A stretch of 64,000 nucleotides of DNA from Cytophaga hutchinsonii ATCC 33406 (GTDB taxonomy: Bacteria > Bacteroidota > Bacteroidia > Cytophagales > Cytophagaceae), in assembly GCF_000014145.1 (NCBI RefSeq), contig NC_008255.1:4232001-4296000 (forward strand), given 5' to 3'. The notes beneath the pieces are model-generated. The model searched no databases. It was not told the origin of the DNA and worked only from the letters and a program-made list of their open reading frames with translations. This document shows, one piece after another, positions 46,413 through 55,641 of this stretch. Position 1 is the stretch's first letter, and each line of letters begins with the position of its first letter. The translations under genes and the position numbers were made by a program.

Positions 46413-46441
46413 AAAAGGGCTGGCAAACTGCCAGCCCTTTT
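46413..46441 (-). terminator. Terminator after prfA
   Basis: A 12-bp perfect stem AAAAGGGCTGGC / GCCAGCCCTTTT (46413-46424 and 46430-46441) with a 5-nt loop; on the minus strand TTTTCTTTT follows. Confidence 0.9.
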
Positions 46442-46451
46442 AATGAGTATG

Positions 46452-47531
46452 TTAAGCAGTTTCCTGAGCGCCTTCTTTTAAACGCTCGGCATTTTCTGCC
46501 AATCGGAGTTCTTCAATAAAATCATCAATATTACCATCCATTACAGCTGGCAGATTGTGAACCGTATGCCCGATGCGATGATCGGTTACGCGGCTCTGCG
46601 GGTAATTGTATGTGCGGATCTTATCAGAACGGTCACCGCTCCCGATCATTGAGTTACGTTCTTTACCCAACTCATCCTGTTGTTTTTTGTATTCAATCTC
46701 ATAGATACGGGAACGAAGTACTTTCAACGCTTTCTCAAAGTTTTTGATTTGAGATTTTTCATCCTGGCATTGAACAACCGTACCTGAAGGAATGTGTGTT
46801 AAACGGATCGCAGAATAGGTAGTGTTAACGGATTGTCCGCCTGGTCCGGAAGAACAGAAGGTATCTTTACGGATATCATTCATGTTAAGCTGAACATCCA
46901 GTTCTTCTACTTCGGGCAATACCGCTACAGATGCAGCAGAAGTGTGAATCCGTCCTTGTGTTTCTGTTGCAGGTACACGCTGTACGCGGTGTACACCGGA
47001 TTCAAATTTTAATTTGCCGTACACATCTTCACCGGAGATGCCGCAGATAATTTCTTTATAACCACCGGAAGTTCCTTCTGTAGCATCGATCAGTTCCATC
47101 TTCCAGCCCATGCGGTCACAATAACGCTGATACATACGGAAGATATCACCTGCAAATATAGATGCTTCATCACCACCTGTTCCACCTCGGATTTCAAGGA
47201 TAATGTTTTTACTGTCGTTAGGATCTTTCGGGATCAGAAGTTCTTTAATAACCAATTCAATATCGTCCTTCTGAACAGCTAACGTTTCAAGTTCTTCTTT
47301 AGCCATTTCTCTAAAGTCCGGGTCTTTTTCAACACTCAGTACTTTCTTAGAACTTTCAATATTGTCCAATATGTTTTTATATTGAGCGTAAACCTCAACA
47401 ATTTTATTTAGCTCCTTGTATTCCTTATTTAAGGAGGCATAGCGCTTCATATCCGACATAATATTCGGGTCCAGAATTGCTTCTGCCACTTCATCAAATC
47501 GGGATTTTATAGCCTCTAATTTGTCAACCAT
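46452..47531 (-). CDS. prfA: Peptide chain release factor 1
   Basis: Reads UAA and UAG and releases the nascent chain. The 359-residue protein has the RF1 codon-recognition tripeptide in RVPATETQGR (PAT, which in RF2 is SPF) and the catalytic GGQ in SSGPGGQSVNTTYSAIR. A helical N-terminal domain occupies residues 1-110. Length fits RF1. Confidence 0.96.
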   Translation of the reverse strand: MVDKLEAIKSRFDEVAEAILDPNIMSDMKRYASLNKEYKELNKIVEVYAQYKNILDNIESSKKVLSVEKDPDFREMAKEELETLAVQKDDIELVIKELLIPKDPNDSKNIILEIRGGTGGDEASIFAGDIFRMYQRYCDRMGWKMELIDATEGTSGGYKEIICGISGEDVYGKLKFESGVHRVQRVPATETQGRIHTSAASVAVLPEVEELDVQLNMNDIRKDTFCSSGPGGQSVNTTYSAIRLTHIPSGTVVQCQDEKSQIKNFEKALKVLRSRIYEIEYKKQQDELGKERNSMIGSGDRSDKIRTYNYPQSRVTDHRIGHTVHNLPAVMDGNIDDFIEELRLAENAERLKEGAQETA

Positions 47532-47553
47532 GATTGTTTCTGTAATTAATATG

Positions 47554-47561
47554 CAAAGATA
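47554..47561 (-). promoter_or_regulatory. Possible -7 element for prfA
   Basis: Minus-strand TATCTTTG is a perfect TAnnTTTG, 22 nt ahead of the prfA ATG. The -33 box at the expected distance is AG-rich and does not match, so this is tentative. Confidence 0.4.
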
Positions 47562-47593
47562 GAAAAAGGAAGGCAGAAAAAGGAGGGAATGTG

Positions 47594-48169
47594 CTATAAG
47601 CCTGAAACCGGAGCTGTTTTTTTAGTTTCAACAATTGATTTCAGGTGAATAAGGCTTTCCTGGAACAGAGAACCGGCAATATTATCCATTAAAAGAATGA
47701 TGTAGCGGTTCGGTAGATGAAAACCTACATCTCCATCCAACGAAATTGAAACCTGAGTAGAAGAGTCCGAAATGCTTGTAAGTTGAATATTACCCTGCGT
47801 ATTGAATCGGTTATTAATCAATAATGAATAAGAAACATGGTCATTTAGCTCATTATCAATAATTTCTATTTTCCCTTTTCCTAATTTATCGCCCTGATAA
47901 GACATACCGCTTCCTATACCCTGTGGTGGCCCAAAGAAATTCTGCTCAAGAGAGAAATCCTTGTTTTGATTTAGGGAAGTCCAGACTGTCCATTTTTGGA
48001 TATTATTAAGATATGGGAAAATCATTTTACTCGGCCTGCTGATAATTACAGAACGCTCTACATGATAGGATGAAGGCAGAATAACGCCTATAACTACCAG
48101 TAATAAAATTATAGATAGTAAAAAAAGTATTCCTTTTTTAAAACGGTTACCAATGATCAGAGTTGACAT
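47594..48169 (-). CDS. SRPBCC (START-like) family protein with N-terminal membrane anchor
   Basis: 191 residues. A membrane helix (KGILFLLSIILLLVVIGVIL, residues 13-32) is followed by an SRPBCC/polyketide-cyclase-like domain (VERSVIISRPSKMIFPYLNN, KWTVWTS, GMSYQGDKLGKGKIEII, SLDGDVGFHLPNRYI). Such domains bind hydrophobic ligands. It lies upstream of prfA on the same strand. Ligand unknown. Confidence 0.8.
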   Translation of the reverse strand: MSTLIIGNRFKKGILFLLSIILLLVVIGVILPSSYHVERSVIISRPSKMIFPYLNNIQKWTVWTSLNQNKDFSLEQNFFGPPQGIGSGMSYQGDKLGKGKIEIIDNELNDHVSYSLLINNRFNTQGNIQLTSISDSSTQVSISLDGDVGFHLPNRYIILLMDNIAGSLFQESLIHLKSIVETKKTAPVSGL

Positions 48170-48483
48170 AATATAATTTAAACAAAAAGCACAACTTTAT
48201 ATACGGGGGAATTTAAATAGAGTTAGTGTTTTTATATTTTCAATCGGGAAATTATTGCGCTTAGTTATTTATCCATTCAAAATCTTCTTCAAGTTACATA
48301 AATAATATAAATATTTATATGAAGGAGAGGCAATTCAAATGTAAAAAACGATAGAAAATCGTCGCAGAAAATTTCTGTTTACACTCCCTGAACTACAATA
48401 ACTCATCTGTTAGAGCTCGAATTATCTAGCATTCAGCAGATTTAATAAATATTTTTTGTAATTGAACTTAAATAGGTTGTATT
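48170..48483. other. 314-base intergenic region before the TonB locus
   Basis: AT-rich divergent promoter region between the SRPBCC gene (minus) and the small membrane-protein gene (plus). TATTTTG at 48479-48485 and TAAATATTTTTTG near 48446 resemble partial -7 boxes. I see no RNA gene, riboswitch-like fold or metal-box palindrome that I can name. Confidence 0.5.
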
Positions 48484-48798
48484 TTGTATACTCAGGTGTT
48501 GCAAAAGAAACGGACATATCAGTTAATTATAAGCATAGCATTATTGCTGTTTGTGCAGGTTGTAATTCCAAATTTACACAACCACAAAGAGCAATCGTAT
48601 GCACAGGGGATCAACGAAGATTCTGGTGAGCATTGTCTTATCTGCTCGCTCGATATTGTTGCAGCCGACTTTATTCTTCCTGCAATTTTTTCAATTCTTT
48701 TACTTGCGCTCATCTTTAAACTGGCATATGCTGAAACAGCACGCCAGTCAATCGTTTTTTCTATACACGCTCAAGGCAGAGGCCCGCCACGTTACTAA
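48484..48798 (+). CDS. Small two-helix membrane protein with His/Cys cluster, TonB-locus partner
   Basis: 104 residues from TTG 48484; GTG 48496 is an alternative start. A membrane helix (LIISIALLLFVQVVIPNL) is followed by LHNHKEQ, then EHCLICSLD, and a second helix (FILPAIFSILLLALIFKLAY). The His/Cys cluster between helices could bind a metal, and DUF2946-like small proteins with this design stand beside metal-uptake receptors. It is 54 bp upstream of a TonB-dependent receptor. Function is inference. Confidence 0.6.
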   Translation: MYTQVLQKKRTYQLIISIALLLFVQVVIPNLHNHKEQSYAQGINEDSGEHCLICSLDIVAADFILPAIFSILLLALIFKLAYAETARQSIVFSIHAQGRGPPRY

Positions 48799-48852
48799 GC
48801 ATTTCAGTTTAGCAGACAATCAAGTCTTTTGTTGGTTTAATTCAGTTAACGT

Positions 48853-51183
48853 GTGAAAAAGTTTGTTTTTGCATGGGTAATTGTTTGTATTTCTATTATT
48901 GAACTGCAGGCACAATCCATGCATGTATCATCGTATTGTTCAAATAAAATTTACGGATTTATTCAGTATCAAAATACGAAAGAACCGGTTGCCGGTGCAT
49001 TGGTTTTTGTGCAGGAACTTAATAGCTATGTACTTTCAAATACAGAAGGTGTATTTGAGATCGACTCTTTGTGTGAAGGTGTATACAGATTGCATATAGA
49101 TATGGTTTCATGTTTTCATAAAGACACAACCATAATTGTTCCTGTAAAAAATTCCATAGTGATCAGTATGGAGCAATCTTCTGATGAAAAGGAAATTATT
49201 ATCATAGATCCGCTGCACACAAATCAACCGGAAATAAGTTCGAAGGAAATATTGGAGAAAGATGAACTTGCACGGTTAAGAGGCACAAGTTTAGGTGAAA
49301 GTTTAAAATCCATTCCCGGCGTTTCAGCTATACAAACCGGTCCTACCATATTCAAGCCTGTTATTCAAGGTATGTATGGTTCAAGGGTTTTAATTTTGAA
49401 TAATGGAATACGGCAGGAAGGACAGCAATGGGGCAACGAACATGCTCCTGAAGTAGACCCGTTTATCGCCAGCCGCATTACAGTTATCAAAGGTGCACAG
49501 TCTATCCGGTACGGGTCTGATGCAATCGGAGGTGTTGTATTGCTGGAGCCGGAAGAGCTGAATACATTCCGTGGGACAAAGGCCCTCTTAAACCTGGGAG
49601 GCTTTAGTAACAACAGAGCGGGCGTGGTTTCAGGGATCGTAGAACATGGTTTTAAAAACATGCCGGGTCTTGCTGTACGTTTGCAGGGAACGCTTCGTAA
49701 GGGCGGTAATACAAAGACACCTGATTACTGGCTGAAGAATACGGGCTTTCAGGAAACTAATTTTTCCTGGGCTGCAGTCTATCAGCGTAACCGCTGGGGT
49801 GTTGAAACATTTTACAGCCAGTTCAATACGGAGTTGGGCATATTTTCCGGATCACATATTGGTAATGTAACAGATCTGATTAATGCAATCAATAACGATC
49901 AGCCTGCGGTAACATCCGGATTTTCCTATGCCATTGAACGTCCGAAGCAAGTAGTAACGCACGAACTCTGGAAAAACAAAGCATATTATAAATTCGGACA
50001 GAGCCGGCTGGTATTTGAATATGCACGTCAATACAACAAGCGCCAGGAGTATGACAGCCACAAAGCGTACAATCCAAACTTGCCTGACCAGGCACAGCTG
50101 CAGTTTGAACTGACAACTCAACTTATACAATCGTATGTAGAACATACGATCGGAAGGATAAAAGGGGTAGTTGGCGCGGCATATATCAATCAATCCAATA
50201 CATATGAAGGAAGATATTTTATTCCCAATTTCCGCAGCAATGCCATTGGGCTTTATATAACGGAATCATACCAGGCGTCTTTAAAGACAACGATTGAAGC
50301 AGGCTTGCGCTACGATTATAAAACGGTGCAATCCTATTATTATGAAAATAATAGTTTGCAGACACCCGATCGTTCTTTTCAAAGCCCTACCGTAAGCGTT
50401 GGTGTTGCAACAGTACTGAACGACTATTTGAATCTTCAAACCACAGCCGGTACGGCATTCAGACCTCCTAACGTAAATGAATTGTACAGCAATGGCGTGC
50501 ATCATGGAGCCGCGGCCTACGAGATCGGAAATCCTGATTTAACGTCTGAACATTCGGTAAATGTTTCGATGACATTAAACTATGTCTTTAAAAAATGTTT
50601 TGGGTATTTCCATACCTATGGATATTATTTCAACAATTACATTTATTTAAAGCCGGCATTTCCGCCTACATTAACCATACGCGGAGCTTTTCCGACATTT
50701 GAATATACGCAGGTGAATGCAACGTATGGCGGCTTTGATATTGCATTTAATGACAGCCTTTCAAAGCATCTGATTTATTCAACGCGTTTATCACTTGTCA
50801 GTGCATACGACCGTACACAACATGACTGGCTGATATATATTCCGCCCACAAGGTGGCAAAATGGCATTAAATATCTGCTTCCATCGAAAGGAAGGATTAT
50901 AAAACCATATCTGTCGCTTGACGGTATCTGGGTTGCGCATAAAAGCAACACACCTGCAGATGGAGATTATAAATCACCGCCGCCCGGATACTTCCTGCTT
51001 CAGGCAGAAATCGGAACACATATAACCATTGCTAAACAAGACATGCTGGTAACGCTGACAGGTCAGAATTTGCTGAACACGCGTTATAGAGATTATTTAG
51101 ACCGCTTCAGATATTATGCTGATGCAGCAGGGAGAAATATTATTCTCCGTTTGCAGATACCATTAGATTTTACAAAAAATTAA
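48853..51183 (+). CDS. TonB-dependent outer-membrane receptor
   Basis: 776 residues. Start at GTG 48853 (KKFVFAWVIVCISIIELQAQ signal). An N-terminal carboxypeptidase-regulatory-like domain (residues 30-110; YGFIQYQNTKEPVAGALVFV) precedes the plug (about residues 125-230; GTSLGESLKSIPGVSAIQTG, GMYGSRVLILNNGIRQEGQQ, ITVIKGAQSIRYGSDAIGGV) and the barrel with a C-terminal IILRLQIPLDF. There is no adjacent SusD gene, so glycan uptake is unlikely. Small-molecule or metal import is suggested by the neighbours. Confidence 0.9.
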   Translation: MKKFVFAWVIVCISIIELQAQSMHVSSYCSNKIYGFIQYQNTKEPVAGALVFVQELNSYVLSNTEGVFEIDSLCEGVYRLHIDMVSCFHKDTTIIVPVKNSIVISMEQSSDEKEIIIIDPLHTNQPEISSKEILEKDELARLRGTSLGESLKSIPGVSAIQTGPTIFKPVIQGMYGSRVLILNNGIRQEGQQWGNEHAPEVDPFIASRITVIKGAQSIRYGSDAIGGVVLLEPEELNTFRGTKALLNLGGFSNNRAGVVSGIVEHGFKNMPGLAVRLQGTLRKGGNTKTPDYWLKNTGFQETNFSWAAVYQRNRWGVETFYSQFNTELGIFSGSHIGNVTDLINAINNDQPAVTSGFSYAIERPKQVVTHELWKNKAYYKFGQSRLVFEYARQYNKRQEYDSHKAYNPNLPDQAQLQFELTTQLIQSYVEHTIGRIKGVVGAAYINQSNTYEGRYFIPNFRSNAIGLYITESYQASLKTTIEAGLRYDYKTVQSYYYENNSLQTPDRSFQSPTVSVGVATVLNDYLNLQTTAGTAFRPPNVNELYSNGVHHGAAAYEIGNPDLTSEHSVNVSMTLNYVFKKCFGYFHTYGYYFNNYIYLKPAFPPTLTIRGAFPTFEYTQVNATYGGFDIAFNDSLSKHLIYSTRLSLVSAYDRTQHDWLIYIPPTRWQNGIKYLLPSKGRIIKPYLSLDGIWVAHKSNTPADGDYKSPPPGYFLLQAEIGTHITIAKQDMLVTLTGQNLLNTRYRDYLDRFRYYADAAGRNIILRLQIPLDFTKN

Positions 51184-51194
51184 AAAACAGTATT

Positions 51195-51785
51195 ATGAAA
51201 AATTACACCAATTCAATCGTAAACATATGCTTGCTTATAGCTGCATTAAGCACATTCGTATCTTGTAAAAAAGATGATAAAGATGTGGCAAGTCCTGTTA
51301 ATCCCAACGAAACAGAACTTGTAACGACAGTAAAATTAATCATTAAGCCCGTATCAAACACTGCTGCTGAAATGTATGCTTCTTATCGTGATTTAGATGG
51401 AGATGGCGGAAACGCGCCAATCATTGATACGATTCGATTAGATGCGAATACGGAGTATCATGTACAGGTATTGGTTTTAGATGAAACGAAAAATCCTGTT
51501 GATACAACATCAAAAGAAATAGAAGCAGAAAAAGACGAACACCAATTTTTTTATTCTAAAATTGGAACATATGAGTTAACAACAAACTATCTCGATTTTG
51601 ATGATAACAATGTTCCGGTAGGTTTGAGTATGAATATTCAGACAGGATCTGCTTTCGTTCAAAAAACAAATAAACTTCAGGTTGTATTAAAGCATCAGCC
51701 AGGCTTAAAGCCAATAACAGGTAATGGCAACGCATCACTCGGAGAAACAGATCTTGAAGTAAACTTTCCGATACTGGTAAAATAG
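51195..51785 (+). CDS. Lipoprotein of the TonB receptor locus
   Basis: 196 residues. The lipoprotein signal ends FVSC (C24, followed by KKDDKD). The mature part has beta-rich segments (TTVKLIIKPVSNTAAEMYA, YRDLDGDGGNAPIIDTIRLD, NKLQVVLKHQPGLKP). It starts 11 bp after the receptor, ends at a very strong terminator, and probably works with the receptor at the outer membrane. The family is unnamed; ligand unknown. Confidence 0.75.
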   Translation: MKNYTNSIVNICLLIAALSTFVSCKKDDKDVASPVNPNETELVTTVKLIIKPVSNTAAEMYASYRDLDGDGGNAPIIDTIRLDANTEYHVQVLVLDETKNPVDTTSKEIEAEKDEHQFFYSKIGTYELTTNYLDFDDNNVPVGLSMNIQTGSAFVQKTNKLQVVLKHQPGLKPITGNGNASLGETDLEVNFPILVK

Positions 51786-51836
51786 TTAATTAAAAAGCCC
51801 TTACTAAAATCAGTAAGGGCTTTTTAATTAACTATT
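51781..51836 (+). terminator. 25-bp bidirectional hairpin terminator
   Basis: A perfect 25-bp stem (51781-51805 and 51812-51836) with a 6-nt loop; the GC core is AAGCCCTTACT / AGTAAGGGCTT. The stop codon of the lipoprotein gene lies within the left arm, and the hairpin serves the convergent barrel gene as well. Confidence 0.92.
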
Positions 51837-51847
51837 TTACGAATGAA

Positions 51848-52552
51848 TTAGTATTGATACAACCTTGCCTGCTGAAGTTGTTTTTTTTCTGGCGCAGCAG
51901 CTTCTCTCGCACTTAAATTTGTTCTGAAACCAATGAAGAATGTTAAAATATTTGACTTCGATGGTGTGCCAAATGCAGCATTTGGTTTAGATTTTTCTGG
52001 TACTAAATTATAACTGTCTCCATAAAAATTGTTTAATGTATATTCAAGCCCAACGGTGAAAGCTTTCATATTGAAACCAACCATAGCAGAGTAGTTTATT
52101 TTATTTATGTCATTATTGTTATTTCTTTTACTTTTATCGCCATCCAAAAATACTTTTTCTTTGTAGTCAATCTGAGCTAAGAACTCTCCTGCCGCATAGA
52201 AATAAGTTTCTTTGTCCATATTGCCAAACTTAATGCCAAGCGGAACACTCAGACAATATGCACGGCTTTTAACAACAAGCGTATCATACTTTAAAATAAA
52301 GCCAACGTTTTTTATACCAACACCGGTGTAGATGCCAAACTTGTTACCAAAATCCTTGTGAGCCTGTATGGTATAATTTACAAATGGCGCAAAACGTAAA
52401 ATACCGGTTACGTTGTTTCCGGCACTATCCTGCACAAGCCCTTGCTGGAATAAGATTTTATTTTCAAATACACCATACAGTTTTTTATTCTGGGCGTATC
52501 CAGCGAAGCCTGAACATAAAATAATAAAAAAGGCTAAGGTATACTTTTTCAT
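51848..52552 (-). CDS. Outer-membrane beta-barrel protein
   Basis: About 234 residues from ATG 52552 (MKKYTLAFFIILCSGFAGYA signal; a TTG 9 nt upstream is not preferred). Strand-like segments such as FVNYTIQAHKDFGNKFGIYT, YCLSVPLGIKFG and FTVGLEYTLNNFYGDSYNL alternate hydrophobic residues, and the pattern ends with ILTFFIGFRTNLS followed by a 20-residue hydrophilic tail. Function unknown. Monocistronic, convergent with the lipoprotein gene. Confidence 0.72.
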   Translation of the reverse strand: MKKYTLAFFIILCSGFAGYAQNKKLYGVFENKILFQQGLVQDSAGNNVTGILRFAPFVNYTIQAHKDFGNKFGIYTGVGIKNVGFILKYDTLVVKSRAYCLSVPLGIKFGNMDKETYFYAAGEFLAQIDYKEKVFLDGDKSKRNNNNDINKINYSAMVGFNMKAFTVGLEYTLNNFYGDSYNLVPEKSKPNAAFGTPSKSNILTFFIGFRTNLSAREAAAPEKKQLQQARLYQY

Positions 52553-52653
52553 ATCAATCAATTTATTAGATAGTTGTGAGGGTGTAAATTAAGTATTTTG
52601 AACACTTATTATCAAGTTAATTCAATAACTTTACAAATTAAAATAAAGTTACT

Positions 52654-53835
52654 ATGGCAATTCCGATTCTTCAGTTAAAAAAGGGTAAAGAGCGTTCAAT
52701 CAACAACCGCCATCCGTGGATCTTTTCAGGGGCAGTTGCAAAATTACCTGAAAACGAAGAAGGAACAATTGTAGCTGTTACAGATTTCGAAAACAAAAAA
52801 CTGGGTTATGGATTTTTATCGCACAAAAGCCAGATTGTGTGCAGAATGTTTGAGTGGGACACTCTTACAGAAGAAGTTCTTACAGAAAATTATTGGGCAG
52901 TTAAATTAAAAAATGCGTTCGCACTGCGCCAGACAGTTATACAATTCGGAAAAACAAATGTTTATCGCTTACTGCATGCAGAAGGGGATTTTTTTCCGGG
53001 CATTATTGCGGATGTATATGCTGATGTAGTGGTATTGCAGGTATTGATACGCGGCGTAGAAAAAATTGTGCCGGCCATTCAGAAAGCCCTTGTTGAAATT
53101 GGTTTTAAGCATATTTATATAAAAGCAAAAACATCATCAACGGTACTGGAAGATATACGTACAGGAAGCGGCTGGCTGCTTGGCGGGGTAGAAGTACCGG
53201 TCATTGTTAAAGAAAACGATGTGTTGTTTGAGGTTGATTTTATTGATGGACAGAAAACCGGATTCTTTGTTGATCAGCGTGAAAACAGAGAACTGCTGCG
53301 TTCCTATTCAAAAGGTAAAAAAGTATTAAATACATTTTGTTATACCGGAGGCTTCAGTGTATATGCGGCTTCAGGCGGTGCAGAAGTCGTTGACTCGGTT
53401 GATATATCAAAAGAGGCTGTTGCGCTGGCTGGAAAAAATATGGAGCTGAATTATCCGGGTTATAAGCACGGTACGATTGCGGCAGACTGCTTTGATTTTT
53501 TAGGAGATATTGAAAAGGATTATTACGATATTATTGTTCTTGATCCGCCTGCATTTGCAAAATCTGCCAAAGCAGTTGCTAATGCCTGTCGTGGTTATAA
53601 GCAGATCAATTTAAAAGCATTCCGTAAAATAAAGAAAGGCGGCTTGTTATTTACCTATTCCTGTTCGCAGAATATAGATAAAGACCTGTTTCAAAAGATT
53701 GTTTTCGGCGCAGCGGCAGACTCTTATAGAAATGTGCGTATCATACATCAGATGCATCAGCCGGCAGATCACCCGATAAACATTTACCATCCGGAAGGTG
53801 AATACCTGAAAGGACTGGTACTCTATGTTGAATAA
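52654..53835 (+). CDS. rlmI: RlmI-like rRNA cytosine methyltransferase
   Basis: Class I SAM-dependent methyltransferase of the RlmI group (23S rRNA m5C1962 in E. coli), 393 residues. An N-terminal PUA domain (residues 1-75; KGKERSINNRHPWIFSGAV) is followed by the catalytic domain with FIDGQKTGFFVDQRENR, motif I VLNTFCYTGGFSVYAASGGA, motif IV DPPAFAKS and a catalytic cysteine in TYSCSQNI. Site specificity is by family. Confidence 0.82.
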   Translation: MAIPILQLKKGKERSINNRHPWIFSGAVAKLPENEEGTIVAVTDFENKKLGYGFLSHKSQIVCRMFEWDTLTEEVLTENYWAVKLKNAFALRQTVIQFGKTNVYRLLHAEGDFFPGIIADVYADVVVLQVLIRGVEKIVPAIQKALVEIGFKHIYIKAKTSSTVLEDIRTGSGWLLGGVEVPVIVKENDVLFEVDFIDGQKTGFFVDQRENRELLRSYSKGKKVLNTFCYTGGFSVYAASGGAEVVDSVDISKEAVALAGKNMELNYPGYKHGTIAADCFDFLGDIEKDYYDIIVLDPPAFAKSAKAVANACRGYKQINLKAFRKIKKGGLLFTYSCSQNIDKDLFQKIVFGAAADSYRNVRIIHQMHQPADHPINIYHPEGEYLKGLVLYVE

Positions 53836-53978
53836 TTTTTTTCAACCGTTATCAGTTATACAAAAGGGAAATACTGTTTCGTTATAACAGATATCCTTTG
53901 TTAAAGCTTCGGTAAGCACTTTACTAATTTCAATGTAATGTGTATCTTATAGTATTAAATTAGTAAGAGGGTTAAAAA

Positions 53979-55508
53979 ATGATAAAATCAATTTACATAA
54001 CATGCTTCTTATATGTACTTTCGTTTTTTGCTCTTGCTCAAAACGAAGAAGGTTCTCTGAATTTGCTTGTAAAAAAAGTTGAGAACATCTATTCGGCCGT
54101 TGACGAAAATGAAAATTATGTATTGGCTTTTAAGACCCCCACACAATTTGAATTTGCGTTTTATGACAATGCAAATAAAAAAACAGGAGATATTTTAATC
54201 ACAGTACCATCTCAACTGCGCAAAGATATTTACTTAGGCCTGCAATTACAGAATGACAGCTGTACGTTGTATTTTTTCAGTGAAAAAACACGTGCAATAA
54301 CACAGCTGAATGTGATACGTGCCAGCGGACAAACAACAAGAAGAACCGTGGGTGAGCTTGCATATACAGACAAATATCTTAAAAGTGTTTTTTTAAACAA
54401 CAAATTTAATTTGCTCACGGTTACACAAGGCAAGAGCCAGATTAACGTGCACGCCGTGGTGGATGGCAAGATGCAGAACCATACGTATCCCATCGAAATG
54501 CCTGACATGTATAAACGGTTAAGCAATGGAAATAATTTATTAAATGAAGAAGCGGATGTTACGCTTGGGATCGACCGGATATATTACGACATCGAAAACA
54601 ATGTAAAGTCTTCCCGCGCAACAAAAAAAATATATGCGTTCGATCAGTATATTTATCTGGTATTTGACGATCCGGATTATTCGCATGTAATACAATTAAA
54701 TCTGGAAGATAACACATCTGTATACAAGCAATTTTTATTCAATCAGGACAAAGGAAATAATTCATCTAAAAAACAAGGCAATTCATTTTTGCTGAATGGA
54801 ATTTTGTTTCGTATTACCATGAATCCGGATCAGCTTACGTTTACAGCCATTGATATAAATAGCAATAAAACATACGGAAGCTTTTTTTCTACTCCAAACA
54901 ATACCATAAACTTCAAGAATGGGCCCATTATTCAGGAAAACAGTGAAGACAAACACCGGGTGCTTGAAGACAATGCCGCGTTTTACAAAAAAGTGCTAAA
55001 CAGTAATTTAAGCATAGCTGTAAATCAACGGGACAGTATCTATATTGTCGAAATAGGGAGTTACGAAGAATATGTTTCCAATAATTATAATGGACCAAAT
55101 GGCGGCGGCCCTAATATATCCATCGGAATGGGTATGGGCATGGGCATGGGTATGGGAGGCATGGGCATGGGCATGGGAAATATGGGTTACGGAGGTTACC
55201 CATACAGCAATTACGGGTGGGGTTCTCCCGGGTATTACAACGGCTACAACGGTTATTACCCATATAACAGCAGTACAACTACTATACGTACCCTATATTT
55301 CCATTCTATGCTGGATACAAGTACGTTTAATCACGAAGAAGGTATTGTACCCATCTCACTTAGGGAGCGTGTCAGCAATTTCGAAACCGGCGTGTTTAAA
55401 GACAAAAAGCCCGAATTGATCAGAATCGTTGATTTTAAAGAAAAAATACTGATTGGCTATCTGTTACCGAATAAAAATATCTTTCAGATGTATTCTTTTG
55501 TTAAATAA
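53979..55508 (+). CDS. Secreted protein with Gly-Met repeat insert, unknown function
   Basis: 509 residues. Signal peptide MIKSIYITCFLYVLSFFALA; residues 25-370 are beta-rich with no family recognised (VENIYSAVDENENYVLAFKT, HVIQLNLEDNTSVYKQF). Residues of about 383-428 are an unusual low-complexity insert: repeated GM pairs, then Gly/Tyr/Pro/Asn, encoded by 55125-55280. A last beta-rich segment follows the insert. Surface location is likely from the signal peptide and lack of membrane helices. Confidence 0.72.
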   Translation: MIKSIYITCFLYVLSFFALAQNEEGSLNLLVKKVENIYSAVDENENYVLAFKTPTQFEFAFYDNANKKTGDILITVPSQLRKDIYLGLQLQNDSCTLYFFSEKTRAITQLNVIRASGQTTRRTVGELAYTDKYLKSVFLNNKFNLLTVTQGKSQINVHAVVDGKMQNHTYPIEMPDMYKRLSNGNNLLNEEADVTLGIDRIYYDIENNVKSSRATKKIYAFDQYIYLVFDDPDYSHVIQLNLEDNTSVYKQFLFNQDKGNNSSKKQGNSFLLNGILFRITMNPDQLTFTAIDINSNKTYGSFFSTPNNTINFKNGPIIQENSEDKHRVLEDNAAFYKKVLNSNLSIAVNQRDSIYIVEIGSYEEYVSNNYNGPNGGGPNISIGMGMGMGMGMGGMGMGMGNMGYGGYPYSNYGWGSPGYYNGYNGYYPYNSSTTTIRTLYFHSMLDTSTFNHEEGIVPISLRERVSNFETGVFKDKKPELIRIVDFKEKILIGYLLPNKNIFQMYSFVK

Positions 55509-55594
55509 TACAAAAGAGCGGTTACCTCTGTTTACCTTGTTGGTATATATAAGTAATAGATAACAATTTCCTATTCATAATTCCTGTTAAAGTG

Positions 55595-55630
55595 AAAAGC
55601 GGCACAACTTCCCAATGTGCCGTTTTTCTT
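55595..55630 (+). terminator. Terminator, bidirectional, between the Gly-Met protein and the next gene
   Basis: CGGCACA (55600-55606) and TGTGCCG (55616-55622) with a 9-nt loop, extended by A/T runs on both sides; TTTTTCTTTTTTT follows. Confidence 0.82.
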
Positions 55631-55641
55631 TTTTTATAGGC

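Noticed and set aside
55072-55419. A second frame across the Gly-Met repeat (Trp/Ala/Glu-rich)
   Set aside because: It is the alternative frame of the repeat DNA, with an improbable Trp-rich composition, and lies inside a complete secreted-protein gene.
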